This document shows, one piece after another, positions 49,128 to 57,911 of a stretch of 64,000 nt of DNA. Every line of letters begins with the position of its first letter. Position 1 is the first letter of the stretch. A program made the position numbers and the translations under genes. This DNA is from Microtetraspora niveoalba. Lineage in GTDB: Bacteria > Actinomycetota > Actinomycetes > Streptosporangiales > Streptosporangiaceae. The DNA lies in contig NZ_BBYM01000020.1 in the NCBI RefSeq assembly GCF_001570405.1, positions 106,733-170,732 of the forward strand, given 5' to 3'. Under the pieces are notes generated by a model. That model was not told the DNA's origin, made no database searches, and saw nothing but the letters and a program-made list of their open reading frames with translations.

Positions 49128-49310
49128 ATGAACATCACCCCGATCGCCGCCGCGTATATGCATCATGAACTGGTCGATGAGCGAATACGGGGCCTCCGCC
49201 AGGAGGCCGCCGAGCAGCGACTGGCCAGTCGCGTACAGGACGTGGAGAAGGCGCGCCGCCAGGCCGAGCGTGCGTCACGGCGTCTGCTCGCGGCGCTCGC
49301 GCGCGCCTGA
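49128..49310 (+). CDS. Small coiled-coil-like protein downstream of whiB7
   Basis: 60 residues, very strong ribosome binding site (GAGGAGAAGAAC then ATG). The protein is almost entirely a charged helix (QEAAEQRLASRVQDVEKARRQAERAS). It is 41 bases after whiB7 with no terminator between, so it should share its antibiotic-induced transcript. No known function. Confidence 0.7.
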   Translation: MNITPIAAAYMHHELVDERIRGLRQEAAEQRLASRVQDVEKARRQAERASRRLLAALARA

Positions 49311-49385
49311 TCGCTTCCACCTCGGGGAGCGTGCGTCACCCGGGCGGCCGGACAGGCCGCTCGGCGCGTGGCGGAACATGGCAGG

Positions 49386-49416
49386 AAGGCCCGGGCCGTT
49401 CATCGGCTCGGGCCTT
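49386..49416. terminator. Hairpin between the whiB7 unit and the ubiB-like gene
   Basis: AAGGCCCGGGCCG / CGGCTCGGGCCTT, 13-bp stem with one G-T pair. It could end both converging transcripts. The rest of 49311-49583 holds no convincing gene. Confidence 0.6.
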
Positions 49417-49583
49417 CGCCGTCCGTACGGCCGGGAACACCCGTAATGGTTCGGGGCGAGGGGCGGGACGGCCCGACACCGAGTGAGGCCGATCGACCCC
49501 CGCCGGAGGGGCAGCGGGCAGTCGTGGGGAAGCGGGGCCGAGGAAGGGCGCGGGGCCGACCCCGGACGGGCGGCGAGGGCCGG

Positions 49584-50921
49584 TCAGACCGCGAGGGCGG
49601 TGTCCTCCGCCTCGTCGTCGTCGGCGAAGCCGGGCACCCAGCGGACCACCTCGTCCCGGAACCGCGCCGTCGTGCCGAGCTGGCACAGGACGCCCACTCC
49701 GGCCGCGTGCACCCGGTGGATCAGCACGTACGACGGGGGAAGGTTGAGCTGGCGCACCACGTTGGTGGGCCGCAGGTCCGCCACGGCCGCCGCCTGGCGC
49801 TGCAGCCACTCCCTGCTGAAGCTGAACTCCTCCACCTGGGTGGGCTCGACATAGGGGGCGAGGAACGCCCGCAGCCCGTCGACGTCGACCTCGATGTGCG
49901 GCCGGATGAACCCCTCCGCGCGCAGCCCCTCCACGACCGCGTCCATGTCGCCCTGGTTGAAGATGCGGGTCAGCGTGCCGAACGCCAGGGGGTAGCCGTC
50001 CGGCAGCCGGTTGACGGCGCCGAAGTCGAGCACCCCGAGCCGGCCGTCCTCCAGCATCCGGAAGTTGCCCGGGTGCGGATCCGCGTGCAGCATGCCGACC
50101 CGCGCCGGAGAGGAGAAGAGCAGGCGGACCAGCAGCAGCCCGGCCCGGTCGCGTTGCTCGCGGGTGCCGTCGGTGATGATCCGCGACAGCGCCGTACCGG
50201 TCATCCACTCGGTGACCAGGATCTGCTCGTTGGCGGCGATCACGTCCGGCACGAAGAAGTCGGGGTCGTCGCGGAACTCCTGCGCGAACGCGTGCTGCGC
50301 CTCCGCCTCGCCGAGATAGTCGAGCTCCTCGGCCACCCGCTCCCTGAGCTCGCTCAGCACCGCCTTGACGTCGAGGCCGGGCAGCAACGCGCCGAAGAGC
50401 TTGCCGACCCGGGCCAACTGGTTGAAGTCGGAGAGCAGGGCCTTGCCCGCACCCGGATACTGGATCTTCACCGCGACCGGGCGGCCGTCGTGCCAGACCG
50501 CCTTGTGGACCTGTCCGATCGAGGCGGCGGCGCTCGGCGCGTCGTCGAACTCCAGGAAGTTCTCCCGCCAGTCGTCGCCCAGCTGCTCGGCGAGGACCCG
50601 GTGGACGACGGAGGCGGGCAGCGGCGGAGCGGCGTCCTGCAGCTTGGTCAGCGTCGCCCGGTACGGCCCGGCGATCTCCGGAGGCAGTGCCGCCTCGAAG
50701 ATGGACAGGGCCTGGCCGAACTTCATCGCGCCGCCCTTGAGCTCGCCGAGCACCTTGAAGATCTGCTCCGCCGTACGCTGCTGGATCTCCAGGGCGACGA
50801 TCTCGGCGGACTTGCCGCCGATGCGTTTGCCGAGGCCGAGTGCGGTGCGGCCGGCGAAGCCCAAGGGAAGGGCGGCCAGCTTCGCTGAGCGCGTCACAGC
50901 ACGTCGCGGGAGGTCACTCAC
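49584..50921 (-). CDS. ABC1/UbiB-type atypical kinase
   Basis: 445 residues. UbiB signature K-x-G-Q (GGAMKFGQALS), Ala-rich nucleotide loop (AAASIGQVHKA), VAVKIQYPG, the catalytic HADPHPGNF and the metal-binding GVLDFGAV. UbiB-like proteins are ATPases linked to isoprenoid-quinone handling in membranes. The GTG at 50921 lies in a GTGA overlap with the end of the ThiF-like gene, so the two are translationally coupled. A longer reading from ATG 50966 would overlap the upstream gene deeply and is unlikely. Confidence 0.88.
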   Translation of the reverse strand: MSDLPRRAVTRSAKLAALPLGFAGRTALGLGKRIGGKSAEIVALEIQQRTAEQIFKVLGELKGGAMKFGQALSIFEAALPPEIAGPYRATLTKLQDAAPPLPASVVHRVLAEQLGDDWRENFLEFDDAPSAAASIGQVHKAVWHDGRPVAVKIQYPGAGKALLSDFNQLARVGKLFGALLPGLDVKAVLSELRERVAEELDYLGEAEAQHAFAQEFRDDPDFFVPDVIAANEQILVTEWMTGTALSRIITDGTREQRDRAGLLLVRLLFSSPARVGMLHADPHPGNFRMLEDGRLGVLDFGAVNRLPDGYPLAFGTLTRIFNQGDMDAVVEGLRAEGFIRPHIEVDVDGLRAFLAPYVEPTQVEEFSFSREWLQRQAAAVADLRPTNVVRQLNLPPSYVLIHRVHAAGVGVLCQLGTTARFRDEVVRWVPGFADDDEAEDTALAV

Positions 50922-51982
50922 GCGACCATTGTTAGCGAATGTCGGTGGTTTCGACCACAACGACATCGCGGATGGGGGCGGAAGGCGCGCCGATTCCAGC
51001 GCCAGTCGGGGGTTATCTCCAGTGTGCCGTTGCTCACAGCGGCGCCTTCGAGCACGGCCAGCGCCTGCCCCGCCGCCTGTGCCGCGACCAGCGCGGACAG
51101 GGCCGCGTCGCAGGCGATCTCACCCGCCGGGAAGCCGCCGAGCCGGGCCCGGACGGACGGCCAGGCCGGGTCCCGGTCGCGGTGGAAGAGATCGAGGCAG
51201 TCCAGGCACGGGGAGTCGCCGGGACGTACGAGCGGCCCCACGCACCCCCACCCCTCGAACGCGGCGACGAGCAGATGGGGGACGCCCGCGTCGTGCAGCT
51301 CGCGCACCAGAAGGGCGTCAAGAGGCTCGACGGGCGCGAGGATCGCGAGATCGGGACGGTGCGCGCCGTCGGCGGGCCGCGAGGCCGTCCGGCCGGTCCA
51401 GGCGTTGACCCCCGGCGCCAGCCGCCGGGCGACCGCGACCGCGCCCTCCTCCCGGCTCGCCCCCACATCCGCCGCGCCCAGCCCGCCCGGCGCCGTGTCC
51501 CGGGGGCGGGCCGTGCCCGGGTCGACGACGCAGATGTGGCCGACGCCGGAAGCGGCCAGCAGGGCGACGATCCCCGCGCCCACCCTGCCCGCGCCGTACA
51601 CCCGGATCTGCGCCGCCCTCCTGCGCCGCAGCGCGGCGAGCCCGCCGTCGGCGGCGGTGAGGGAGAGCCGCTCCAGCTCGGGGCGGAGCAGCTCGCGCTC
51701 CTCGCGGGACAGCGCGGCGAGCTCGCCCGGCGGAGCGGAGGCGTCCTCGACGAGGCCGTGCCGTACGAGCAGGGCGACCACCTCGTGGGCGGCGTCCGCG
51801 CGCAGGCCGCTCGCGGACACGACCTGCTCAAGGGTGCGGGTGCCGTCGAGGCTCTCGACGAGCCGCCGGACGGCGGGCTCCAGATCGGTCAGGACGATCG
51901 CGCGCGACGGATGGACGCCGAACTGCAGCGTGCGGCCGTCCCTTTCGACCCGTCGCAGAACGGGCTTCAGACGAGGTCTCAT
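50918..51982 (-). CDS. ThiF/E1-like protein (cyclodehydratase-like)
   Basis: 354 residues. The N-terminal 90 residues form a winged-helix-like segment, similar to peptide-binding domains of TOMM cyclodehydratases. The E1-like Rossmann domain (VYGAGRVGAGIVALLAASG) follows, then PCLDCLDL and a C-terminal P-R-C-R-C-G-R, likely a zinc site. The adenylation Asp/Arg set is not obvious, so it may not activate a substrate. Relatives in Streptomyces are annotated as TOMM leader-binding proteins although no RiPP genes are near. First gene of an operon with the UbiB-like kinase. Confidence 0.75.
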   Translation of the reverse strand: MRPRLKPVLRRVERDGRTLQFGVHPSRAIVLTDLEPAVRRLVESLDGTRTLEQVVSASGLRADAAHEVVALLVRHGLVEDASAPPGELAALSREERELLRPELERLSLTAADGGLAALRRRRAAQIRVYGAGRVGAGIVALLAASGVGHICVVDPGTARPRDTAPGGLGAADVGASREEGAVAVARRLAPGVNAWTGRTASRPADGAHRPDLAILAPVEPLDALLVRELHDAGVPHLLVAAFEGWGCVGPLVRPGDSPCLDCLDLFHRDRDPAWPSVRARLGGFPAGEIACDAALSALVAAQAAGQALAVLEGAAVSNGTLEITPDWRWNRRAFRPHPRCRCGRNHRHSLTMVA

Positions 51983-52162
51983 AGCAGCGTGACATTAGTC
52001 ACAGCAGGTAGGCCGTGGATCCGGCCTGTGGATAACTCAGGTGACAGGAGGGAGGGAAGCGGTCCCGGTTTCCCGTAAAGTCGGCCCGCGTTCGCCTGAT
52101 TGACCAGGGAGAACGTCATTGACCCCCTGTGGAAACGGGCGGTTGTCGGCTACCTTGCATAT

Positions 52163-52678
52163 GTGCCCCCCGAGACAGTCGAGGTTCGTCGGAGCACGCG
52201 ACGGCGGCGAACCGTTTCCGCGTACCGCGATGGCGACAAGACCATCGTGCTGCTTCCCGCGGGTCTGAGCACGACCGACGAGGAGCAGTGGGTGCGCCGC
52301 ATGCTCGACCGGCTCGCCGCCAAGGAGCAGCGAAGACGCTTCAGCGACGACGACCTGCTCGATCGGGCCAGAGAGCTTTCCACCCGCTATCTGGACGGCA
52401 GAGCCGTGCCCCGCAGCGTGCGCTGGGTCGAGAACCAGCAGCACAGATGGGGCTCCTGCACCCCGGACCACGCGACGATCAGACTATCGACTCGGCTCCG
52501 GGGGATGCCCGGCTGGGTCGTAGACTACGTGATCATGCACGAGCTGGTCCACTTGCTGGTCCCCAGCCACGGTCCCCGCTTCTGGGCGCTGGTCGAACGC
52601 TATCCCAAGGCGGAGCGCGCCCGGGGCTTCCTCGAAGGGTTCTCCATGGCGGCCAACGGCTCACCGGAGGAGTGTTGA
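52163..52678 (+). CDS. YgjP/DUF45-type M48-like metallopeptidase
   Basis: About 171 residues. VEVRRSTRRRRTVSAYRDGD at the start, the W-G-S-C-T segment, and the zinc motif H-E-L-V-H with a third ligand in SHGPRFW. Such proteins resemble SprT and predicted Zn peptidases. The start is uncertain: GTG 52163 begins the conserved part, TTG 52100 would add 21 residues. Its end overlaps the next gene. Confidence 0.8.
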   Translation: MPPETVEVRRSTRRRRTVSAYRDGDKTIVLLPAGLSTTDEEQWVRRMLDRLAAKEQRRRFSDDDLLDRARELSTRYLDGRAVPRSVRWVENQQHRWGSCTPDHATIRLSTRLRGMPGWVVDYVIMHELVHLLVPSHGPRFWALVERYPKAERARGFLEGFSMAANGSPEEC

Positions 52679-53268
52679 CCCGCGTCGCGGCCGTCCTCGT
52701 CACCCCCGGCATGGCCGACGCGGCGCCGCCCGGAGTCGATCCGGCCGAGTTCCTCATGGCCGTGGCCGAGGACACCTACGAGATCGTCGCCGGACTCGAG
52801 TTCGTCGAGCCGGTCATCCTGTCCGCCGGGGTCCCCGGGCTCGACGAGATCGCCTGGCCGGGGACGCCGGTCATCTCCATCGATTCGCCCGCCGAGGCGT
52901 TCGCCGCCCTGCCGTACGCCGAGGAGGGCGACGAGGGCGTGGTGGTCGGCGCCGACGCGCCGGACCTGCCGCCCCTGCTGATCGGCAAGCTGTTCCGCGC
53001 GCTCGGCCGGGCCGAGGTCGCGATCTGCCCCGCCGAGGGCGGGGGAGCGGTCGCCGTCGCCGCCCGGTTGCCCCTTCCCGGCTGGGCGGACCCCGACTTC
53101 GACGACCCCGACCTCGTCGTACGGCTCCGCCGCCAGGCGCCCGGGCGGCGCATGGTCGCCACCGGGCCGGGCTGGCACCGGCTCAGGAAGCCGGTCGACA
53201 TCGCGTGGCTCGATCCCGGTCTGGAGGGCTGGGACAACACCCGGGCCCTGCTCGGCGGGCACGACTGA
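52672..53268 (+). CDS. Conserved hypothetical, DUF2064/GT-A-like
   Basis: About 198 residues. The pattern VVVGADAPDLP in the middle and alternating strand/helix layout resemble the nucleotide-diphospho-sugar fold of DUF2064 proteins, but the first catalytic loop is weak. It starts GTGTTG within the end of the peptidase gene, with GGAGG right before. Function not assigned. Confidence 0.6.
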   Translation: MLTRVAAVLVTPGMADAAPPGVDPAEFLMAVAEDTYEIVAGLEFVEPVILSAGVPGLDEIAWPGTPVISIDSPAEAFAALPYAEEGDEGVVVGADAPDLPPLLIGKLFRALGRAEVAICPAEGGGAVAVAARLPLPGWADPDFDDPDLVVRLRRQAPGRRMVATGPGWHRLRKPVDIAWLDPGLEGWDNTRALLGGHD

Positions 53269-53356
53269 TCAGGACGCCCGGGCCACCGGGGCAGGGGCCG
53301 CCGTCAGGTCCCGCGATCGAACAAGCGGTCCGCCGAGCCGGTCCGATCGGCTCCCC

Positions 53357-54340
53357 TCAGCGGGCGGGCAGGCGCAACTCGGCGAAGAGCGCGCGATGGT
53401 CGGTGTACGGCACGTCGTGGATGCTGACGTCCACCGCCGAGGCGCGCCGGTCCACCAGCACGTGGTCGATCGTGATGAGCGGAGGCAGCCGCCGGTTCGC
53501 CGGCCAGGTGGTGCGCAGCCCGGTCCCCGTCGCGTCGGCGGCGTCGATGTAGCCGCGGCCGAGCACGTCGCGCAGGCCCGCGTGGTCGAGGCTCGCGTTG
53601 AAGTCCCCGGCGAGGACACGCACCGTCCCCGGGACGGCGGGCGGCAGCGACCGCAACGCGTCCTTCCAGGCCGCGACGTCCCGCCCGAGAGGGGCCATGG
53701 TGTGCACGTCGACCAGCTCGACCGTCTGCCCGTCCGGCAGCGAGAACCTGACGTACGGCATGTGGTGCCCGTTCGGCGGGGCGAAGTCCGGCAGTTTCGT
53801 CAGCGGAAAACGCGAGTAGACGCCGCTGCCCGACGCGCTGTCCTCCTCCTCCAGGTGGCTGTACGGCATGAGCCGTGCCAGCCCGGCCGCGTCGAGGGCC
53901 TCGACCGCCCGCGCGTCCAGTTCCTGCGTGTTGAGGATGTCAGGGCGCAGCCGGCGCACCAGTTCGACCACCGCGTGGGCGTCCCCCCGACCGAAGAACA
54001 GGTTGACCGTGAGGATCCGCAGCGACGGGCCGGTCGCCGTCGGCGTGTCACCGAACGCCCGGGGCAGCACCATGAACGCCATGAGGAGGGACGTCGCCGC
54101 GGCCACCGCCACGGCGGCTCGGCGGCGCGAGCCGAGCGCGAGCGACAGCGCGACCAGCGAGAACAGCGCGACGTACGGCGTGGCCGTGATCAGCTCGGTG
54201 ACGATCGGTCCGTCCACGCCGGCCAGCCGGACCAGCGCCCACACCGCGCACGGCACCACCGCGAGCCAGGCCAGCGGTCCGGGCACCCGCAGTCGGCGCC
54301 GGGGAGTCGTCACGACGCCGCCCACGTCCACCTGAGTCAT
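53357..54340 (-). CDS. Membrane-anchored endonuclease/exonuclease/phosphatase-family protein
   Basis: 327 residues. Three hydrophobic helices in the first 95 residues are followed by an EEP domain outside the membrane: TVNLFFG, the metal-binding E in NTQELD, D-x-N in AGDFNAS, IDHVLVD and the catalytic His in YTDHRAL. Domains like this act on phosphodiesters such as lipids or extracellular nucleic acid. Substrate not identifiable. Confidence 0.85.
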   Translation of the reverse strand: MTQVDVGGVVTTPRRRLRVPGPLAWLAVVPCAVWALVRLAGVDGPIVTELITATPYVALFSLVALSLALGSRRRAAVAVAAATSLLMAFMVLPRAFGDTPTATGPSLRILTVNLFFGRGDAHAVVELVRRLRPDILNTQELDARAVEALDAAGLARLMPYSHLEEEDSASGSGVYSRFPLTKLPDFAPPNGHHMPYVRFSLPDGQTVELVDVHTMAPLGRDVAAWKDALRSLPPAVPGTVRVLAGDFNASLDHAGLRDVLGRGYIDAADATGTGLRTTWPANRRLPPLITIDHVLVDRRASAVDVSIHDVPYTDHRALFAELRLPAR

Positions 54341-54393
54341 GGGCCGACCCTAACGACCGAAGCCGCAAGCCCGCGTAAGCCGGATGTGCGGAT

Positions 54394-54951
54394 TCAGTGC
54401 AGACCGTTCAGCGCGCTCAGCGCGGACCGTGCGCGTGCCGCGAGCCGCCTGGTCGCCTCGTCGCTCAAATCGGGGATCTCGTCGACGGGGAACCAGCGCA
54501 GGTCGAGCGACTCGTCGCTGATCACGGCCTCGGCCTCGGCCGGCGCGACAGCGCCGTACTCGACGTCGAGATGCCAGCTGTGCGGCGGGTGGCACCAGAC
54601 CTGGTGCCGGTCCAGCGCCAGCGGCCCGGGCAGCAGCCGGAGCCCGGCGATGCCCGACTCCTCGGTCGCCTCCCTGAGCGCGACGTCGGCGAGCGAGCCG
54701 TCGGAGACCTCGCAGTGGCCGCCCATCGGCAGCCACATCCCGGCCTTCGGGTGCAGCGTGAGCAGCACCCGGGCGCCGTCGTGGGAGATCACCGCCGTGG
54801 TCGCGGTCAGGTGACCGGGCGCGCAGCCGCGCCACATGGCGTCCTCGTACGCGTCGAGGTGCGCCAGGAACTCCTTCCGGAGGAGCTCCTCGTCCGGCGT
54901 CGGCGCGGTCCACCCGGTCAGTACGGCGTGCGCGTCCCGGTGGAGGCTCAC
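54394..54951 (-). CDS. NUDIX hydrolase
   Basis: 185 residues. The Nudix box starts at GGHCEVSDGSLADVALREATEESG. An N-terminal 45-residue helical extension precedes it. The GTG at 54951 overlaps the DUF2342 gene stop (GTGA), so it is coupled to that gene, a neighbour pair seen in other actinomycetes. Substrate unknown. Confidence 0.85.
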   Translation of the reverse strand: MSLHRDAHAVLTGWTAPTPDEELLRKEFLAHLDAYEDAMWRGCAPGHLTATTAVISHDGARVLLTLHPKAGMWLPMGGHCEVSDGSLADVALREATEESGIAGLRLLPGPLALDRHQVWCHPPHSWHLDVEYGAVAPAEAEAVISDESLDLRWFPVDEIPDLSDEATRRLAARARSALSALNGLH

Positions 54952-56195
54952 TCGTCGTCGCCCTCGGGCTCCTCCAACGCGGACAGGTCGAACCGCGCCT
55001 CGCCCTTGACGAAGGACTCGGGATCGTCCAGGTCGTCGGCGGTGGGCATGAGGTCGGGGTGGCTCCAGACGGCGTCCCTGCCGTCGATCCCGCGCTCGGC
55101 GGTAAGCGCCTTCCACAGGGCCGCGGCCTCGCGCAGCCGCCGGGGCCGCAGCTCCAGCCCGACCAGCGTGGCGAAGGTGCGCTCGGCGGGGCCGCCCGTC
55201 GCCCGGCGGCGCCGTACGGTCTCGGCGAGCGCCGTCGCCGACGGGAGCTTGCCCTCGGCGGCCTCGTCCACGACGGTGGCCACCCAGCCCTCGACCAGCG
55301 CGAGCGCCGTCTCCAGCCGGACCAGGGCGGCCTTCTGCCGCTCGGTCTCCTCGGGCTTGAGCAGCTCGCCGCCGCCGAGGACCTCCTGGAGCTGCTCGGG
55401 GTTGTTGAGGTCGAGGCCCTGGAGCTTGGATTCGAGGGCGGAGAGGTCCACGGTGATGCCCCTGGCGTACTCCTCGACGGCGCCGAGCAGATGCGCCCGC
55501 AGCCACGGGACGTGCTGGAACAGCCGGTGGTGGGCCGCCTCGCGCAGCGCGAGATAGATCCTGATCTCCTCGGCCGGCGTCTCCAGGCCCTCGCTGAAGG
55601 CGGCGATCCCGCCGGGCAGCAACGCGGCCGTGTCCGAGAGCGGCAGGCCGATGTCGGAGGAGCCGACGACCTCGCGGGCGAGCGTGCCGAGCGCCTGGCC
55701 GAGCTGCTGGCCGACCATCATGCCGCCCATCTGCTTGAGCATGCCCATGAGCGGCCCGGCCATCGCCTGCGCCTCGGCGGGCAGGCCGGACGCGCCCAGG
55801 GTGCCGCCCATGGTCTCGACCATGCGGGCGGCGATGGGCTCGCAGAGCTGCTTCCAGACCGGGACCGTCTTCTCGATCCACTCGGAACGGCTCCACGCCT
55901 GCGGGTTCACCACACCGCTGGGCAGCGAGGTCGCCTCGTTCAACCAGAGATCGGCGAGGTTCAGGGCGTCGACGATCTGCCGCCGCTCGCCCTCCATGAC
56001 GCTCGGGTCACCCTCGGCGACCACGGCGTGTCGTGCGATGTTCTTGGCCATGTCCCAGTTGACAGGCCCGGCGCTCTGCGGGGCGGACAGCATGTCCGCG
56101 AACTGCCGCATCGCCGCCGCGATCTGCTCCGGGCTGCCGAACATGGCGAACGGGTTTTCGTTGGGGTCATTTTCACGACCTGGCAGGTCAGTCAC
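54948..56195 (-). CDS. DUF2342 zinc-dependent metalloprotease-like protein
   Basis: 415 residues. DUF2342 features: NPFAMFG start, a Gly/Met-rich helical stretch (MGPLMGMLKQMGGMMVGQQLG), the zinc-type L-R-E-A-A-H-H-R-L-F segment, and a long C-terminal helical half. The family is actinobacterial and annotated as zinc-dependent metalloprotease or hydrolase. The acidic C-terminus (LEEPEGDDE) runs into the NUDIX start. Confidence 0.85.
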   Translation of the reverse strand: MTDLPGRENDPNENPFAMFGSPEQIAAAMRQFADMLSAPQSAGPVNWDMAKNIARHAVVAEGDPSVMEGERRQIVDALNLADLWLNEATSLPSGVVNPQAWSRSEWIEKTVPVWKQLCEPIAARMVETMGGTLGASGLPAEAQAMAGPLMGMLKQMGGMMVGQQLGQALGTLAREVVGSSDIGLPLSDTAALLPGGIAAFSEGLETPAEEIRIYLALREAAHHRLFQHVPWLRAHLLGAVEEYARGITVDLSALESKLQGLDLNNPEQLQEVLGGGELLKPEETERQKAALVRLETALALVEGWVATVVDEAAEGKLPSATALAETVRRRRATGGPAERTFATLVGLELRPRRLREAAALWKALTAERGIDGRDAVWSHPDLMPTADDLDDPESFVKGEARFDLSALEEPEGDDE

Positions 56196-56277
56196 CGCGC
56201 CACCTCGTGCAGGATGGAGGAGTCCACATCCGCCACGTTATCCGCCGTGGGGCGGATCAGTGCAAAGTGAGGACCTC

Positions 56278-57348
56278 GTGCCAACCTCGAAACGCCTTCG
56301 TCCCCCCGTCGTCGCCGTCACCGGCGCCGCCTCCGGTCTCGGCAGGGCGTTCCTCGCGAAGGTCGCCTCGTCTGCGGATTTCCGCCGCGTGGTGGCCATC
56401 GACGATCAGCGTGGAGACGTGAGCGACGTCACCTGGCGAGTGCTCGACATCCGCGATCCGCTCTTGGCGAACCGGATCTCCGACGTGGACGTCCTCGTAC
56501 ACCTGGGCGGCGAATACTCGCTGGACGCCGACCCGGAGGAGCGCCGGGCGTACAACCTGCGGGCCGCCCAGACGGTGCTGACCGCGTCCGCCGCGGCCCG
56601 GGTCCGCCGCGTGGTGCTGGTCACCAGCGCGATGGTCTACGGCGCGGCGGACGACAACCCGGTGCCGCTGGCGGAGGACTCCCCGGTCGCGGCCGAGCCC
56701 GACACGGGCGTCGTCGGCGACCACCTGGAGATCGAGGCGCTGGTCCGGCGCTCCCTCCGCTCGCATCCCGGTCTCGCCGTCACCGTGCTGCGGCCCGCCG
56801 CGCTCGTCGGCCCGGGCATCGACACGGTCGTGACCCGGCACTTCGAGGCTCCCCGCCTGCTCGTGGTCAAGGGCTCGCTGCCGCGCTGGCAGTTCTGCCA
56901 CATCGACGACCTCGTGTCGGCCCTGGAGGTGGCCGCGCTCGGTCAGGTCAACGGCGTCGTCGCGGTCGGGTCCGACGGATGGCTGGAGATGGAGCAGACC
57001 GAGGAGATCTCCGGCCTGCGCCGCTTCGAGCTGCCCGCGGGGCTGACCTTCGGCACGGCCCAGCGGCTGCACCGGCTCGGCATCACCCCCGCGCCGGCGA
57101 CCGACCTGCACTACGTCGTCTACCCGTGGGTCGTCGACTGCGCCGCGCTGCGCGCCGCCGGCTGGAAGCCCGCGTGGACGAACGAGGCAGCCCTGCAGGA
57201 GCTGCTCGAGCTGCGCCAGGGCAAGCACGCGGTGGTCGGCCGCCGCCTCTCCGGCAAGGACGCCACGCTCACCGCCGCCGGCGCCACCGTCGCGGTCATC
57301 GGCACCGCCGCCATCGTCCGCGCCGCCCGTCGCAAGCGGCGCGTCTGA
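56278..57348 (+). CDS. NAD-dependent epimerase/dehydratase-like SDR protein
   Basis: 356 residues. Extended SDR fold with VTGAASGLGRAF nucleotide loop, VHLGG, T-S-A-M-V-Y-G and R-P-A-A-L-V-G-P. The usual active-site Y-x3-K is not clear (a G-D-H-L-E-I-E stretch replaces it), so catalysis is uncertain. A hydrophobic helix near the end (TVAVIGTAAIV) and a basic tail suggest membrane association. GTG start after GAGG. Divergent from DUF2342. Confidence 0.8.
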   Translation: MPTSKRLRPPVVAVTGAASGLGRAFLAKVASSADFRRVVAIDDQRGDVSDVTWRVLDIRDPLLANRISDVDVLVHLGGEYSLDADPEERRAYNLRAAQTVLTASAAARVRRVVLVTSAMVYGAADDNPVPLAEDSPVAAEPDTGVVGDHLEIEALVRRSLRSHPGLAVTVLRPAALVGPGIDTVVTRHFEAPRLLVVKGSLPRWQFCHIDDLVSALEVAALGQVNGVVAVGSDGWLEMEQTEEISGLRRFELPAGLTFGTAQRLHRLGITPAPATDLHYVVYPWVVDCAALRAAGWKPAWTNEAALQELLELRQGKHAVVGRRLSGKDATLTAAGATVAVIGTAAIVRAARRKRRV

Positions 57349-57438
57349 CCTGCCCGTACGCCACGGAGGTGGCATGGGGGCGACACGGGCGAGCGGCGTC
57401 GCGTGTCCGGCGGGGCGGTGCCGTACTAACCTCGGGTC

Positions 57439-57861
57439 GTGGACGTCATCCGTTTACTGGGCATTCGCGACACCCCGCTGTCGGTGGACGAGGTGCTGAA
57501 CGCGGTCGGGGACCACGCGGCCGGAGGCACCGCGATCTTCGTGGGCACCGTCCGTGAGGAGGACCAGGGCAAGGCGGTGACGCTCCTGTCCTACTCCGCG
57601 CATCCGTCGGCGGAGGACGAGCTGCGACGGGTGGCCGAGAAGGTCGCGGCCGACCACCACGTGACCGCGCTCGCCGCCGTGCACCGCGTCGGCGATCTCC
57701 GGCTGGGCGACGTGGCGGTCATCGTGGCCGTGGCCTGCCCCCACCGCGGCGAGGCGTTCGCGGCGTCGCGGCGGCTGATCGACGACCTCAAGCACGAGGT
57801 GCCGATCTGGAAGCACCAGGTCTTCGCCGACGGCACCTCCGAGTGGGTCGGCGCCTGCTGA
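57439..57861 (+). CDS. moaE: Molybdopterin synthase catalytic subunit
   Basis: 140 residues. F-V-G-T-V-R start of the catalytic domain, L-S-Y-S-A-H-P, H-R-V-G-D-L-R-L-G-D and the P-I-W-K lysine motif. MoaE transfers sulfur from thiocarboxylated MoaD to precursor Z. MoeZ at 19250 could load the sulfur carrier. GTG start. moaD is not in the window. Confidence 0.93.
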   Translation: MDVIRLLGIRDTPLSVDEVLNAVGDHAAGGTAIFVGTVREEDQGKAVTLLSYSAHPSAEDELRRVAEKVAADHHVTALAAVHRVGDLRLGDVAVIVAVACPHRGEAFAASRRLIDDLKHEVPIWKHQVFADGTSEWVGAC

Positions 57862-57911
57862 CGGCCGGGCGGCTGTCCGGGGCCGTCGGTGGCAGCGCAT
57901 AGAGTGCCACC

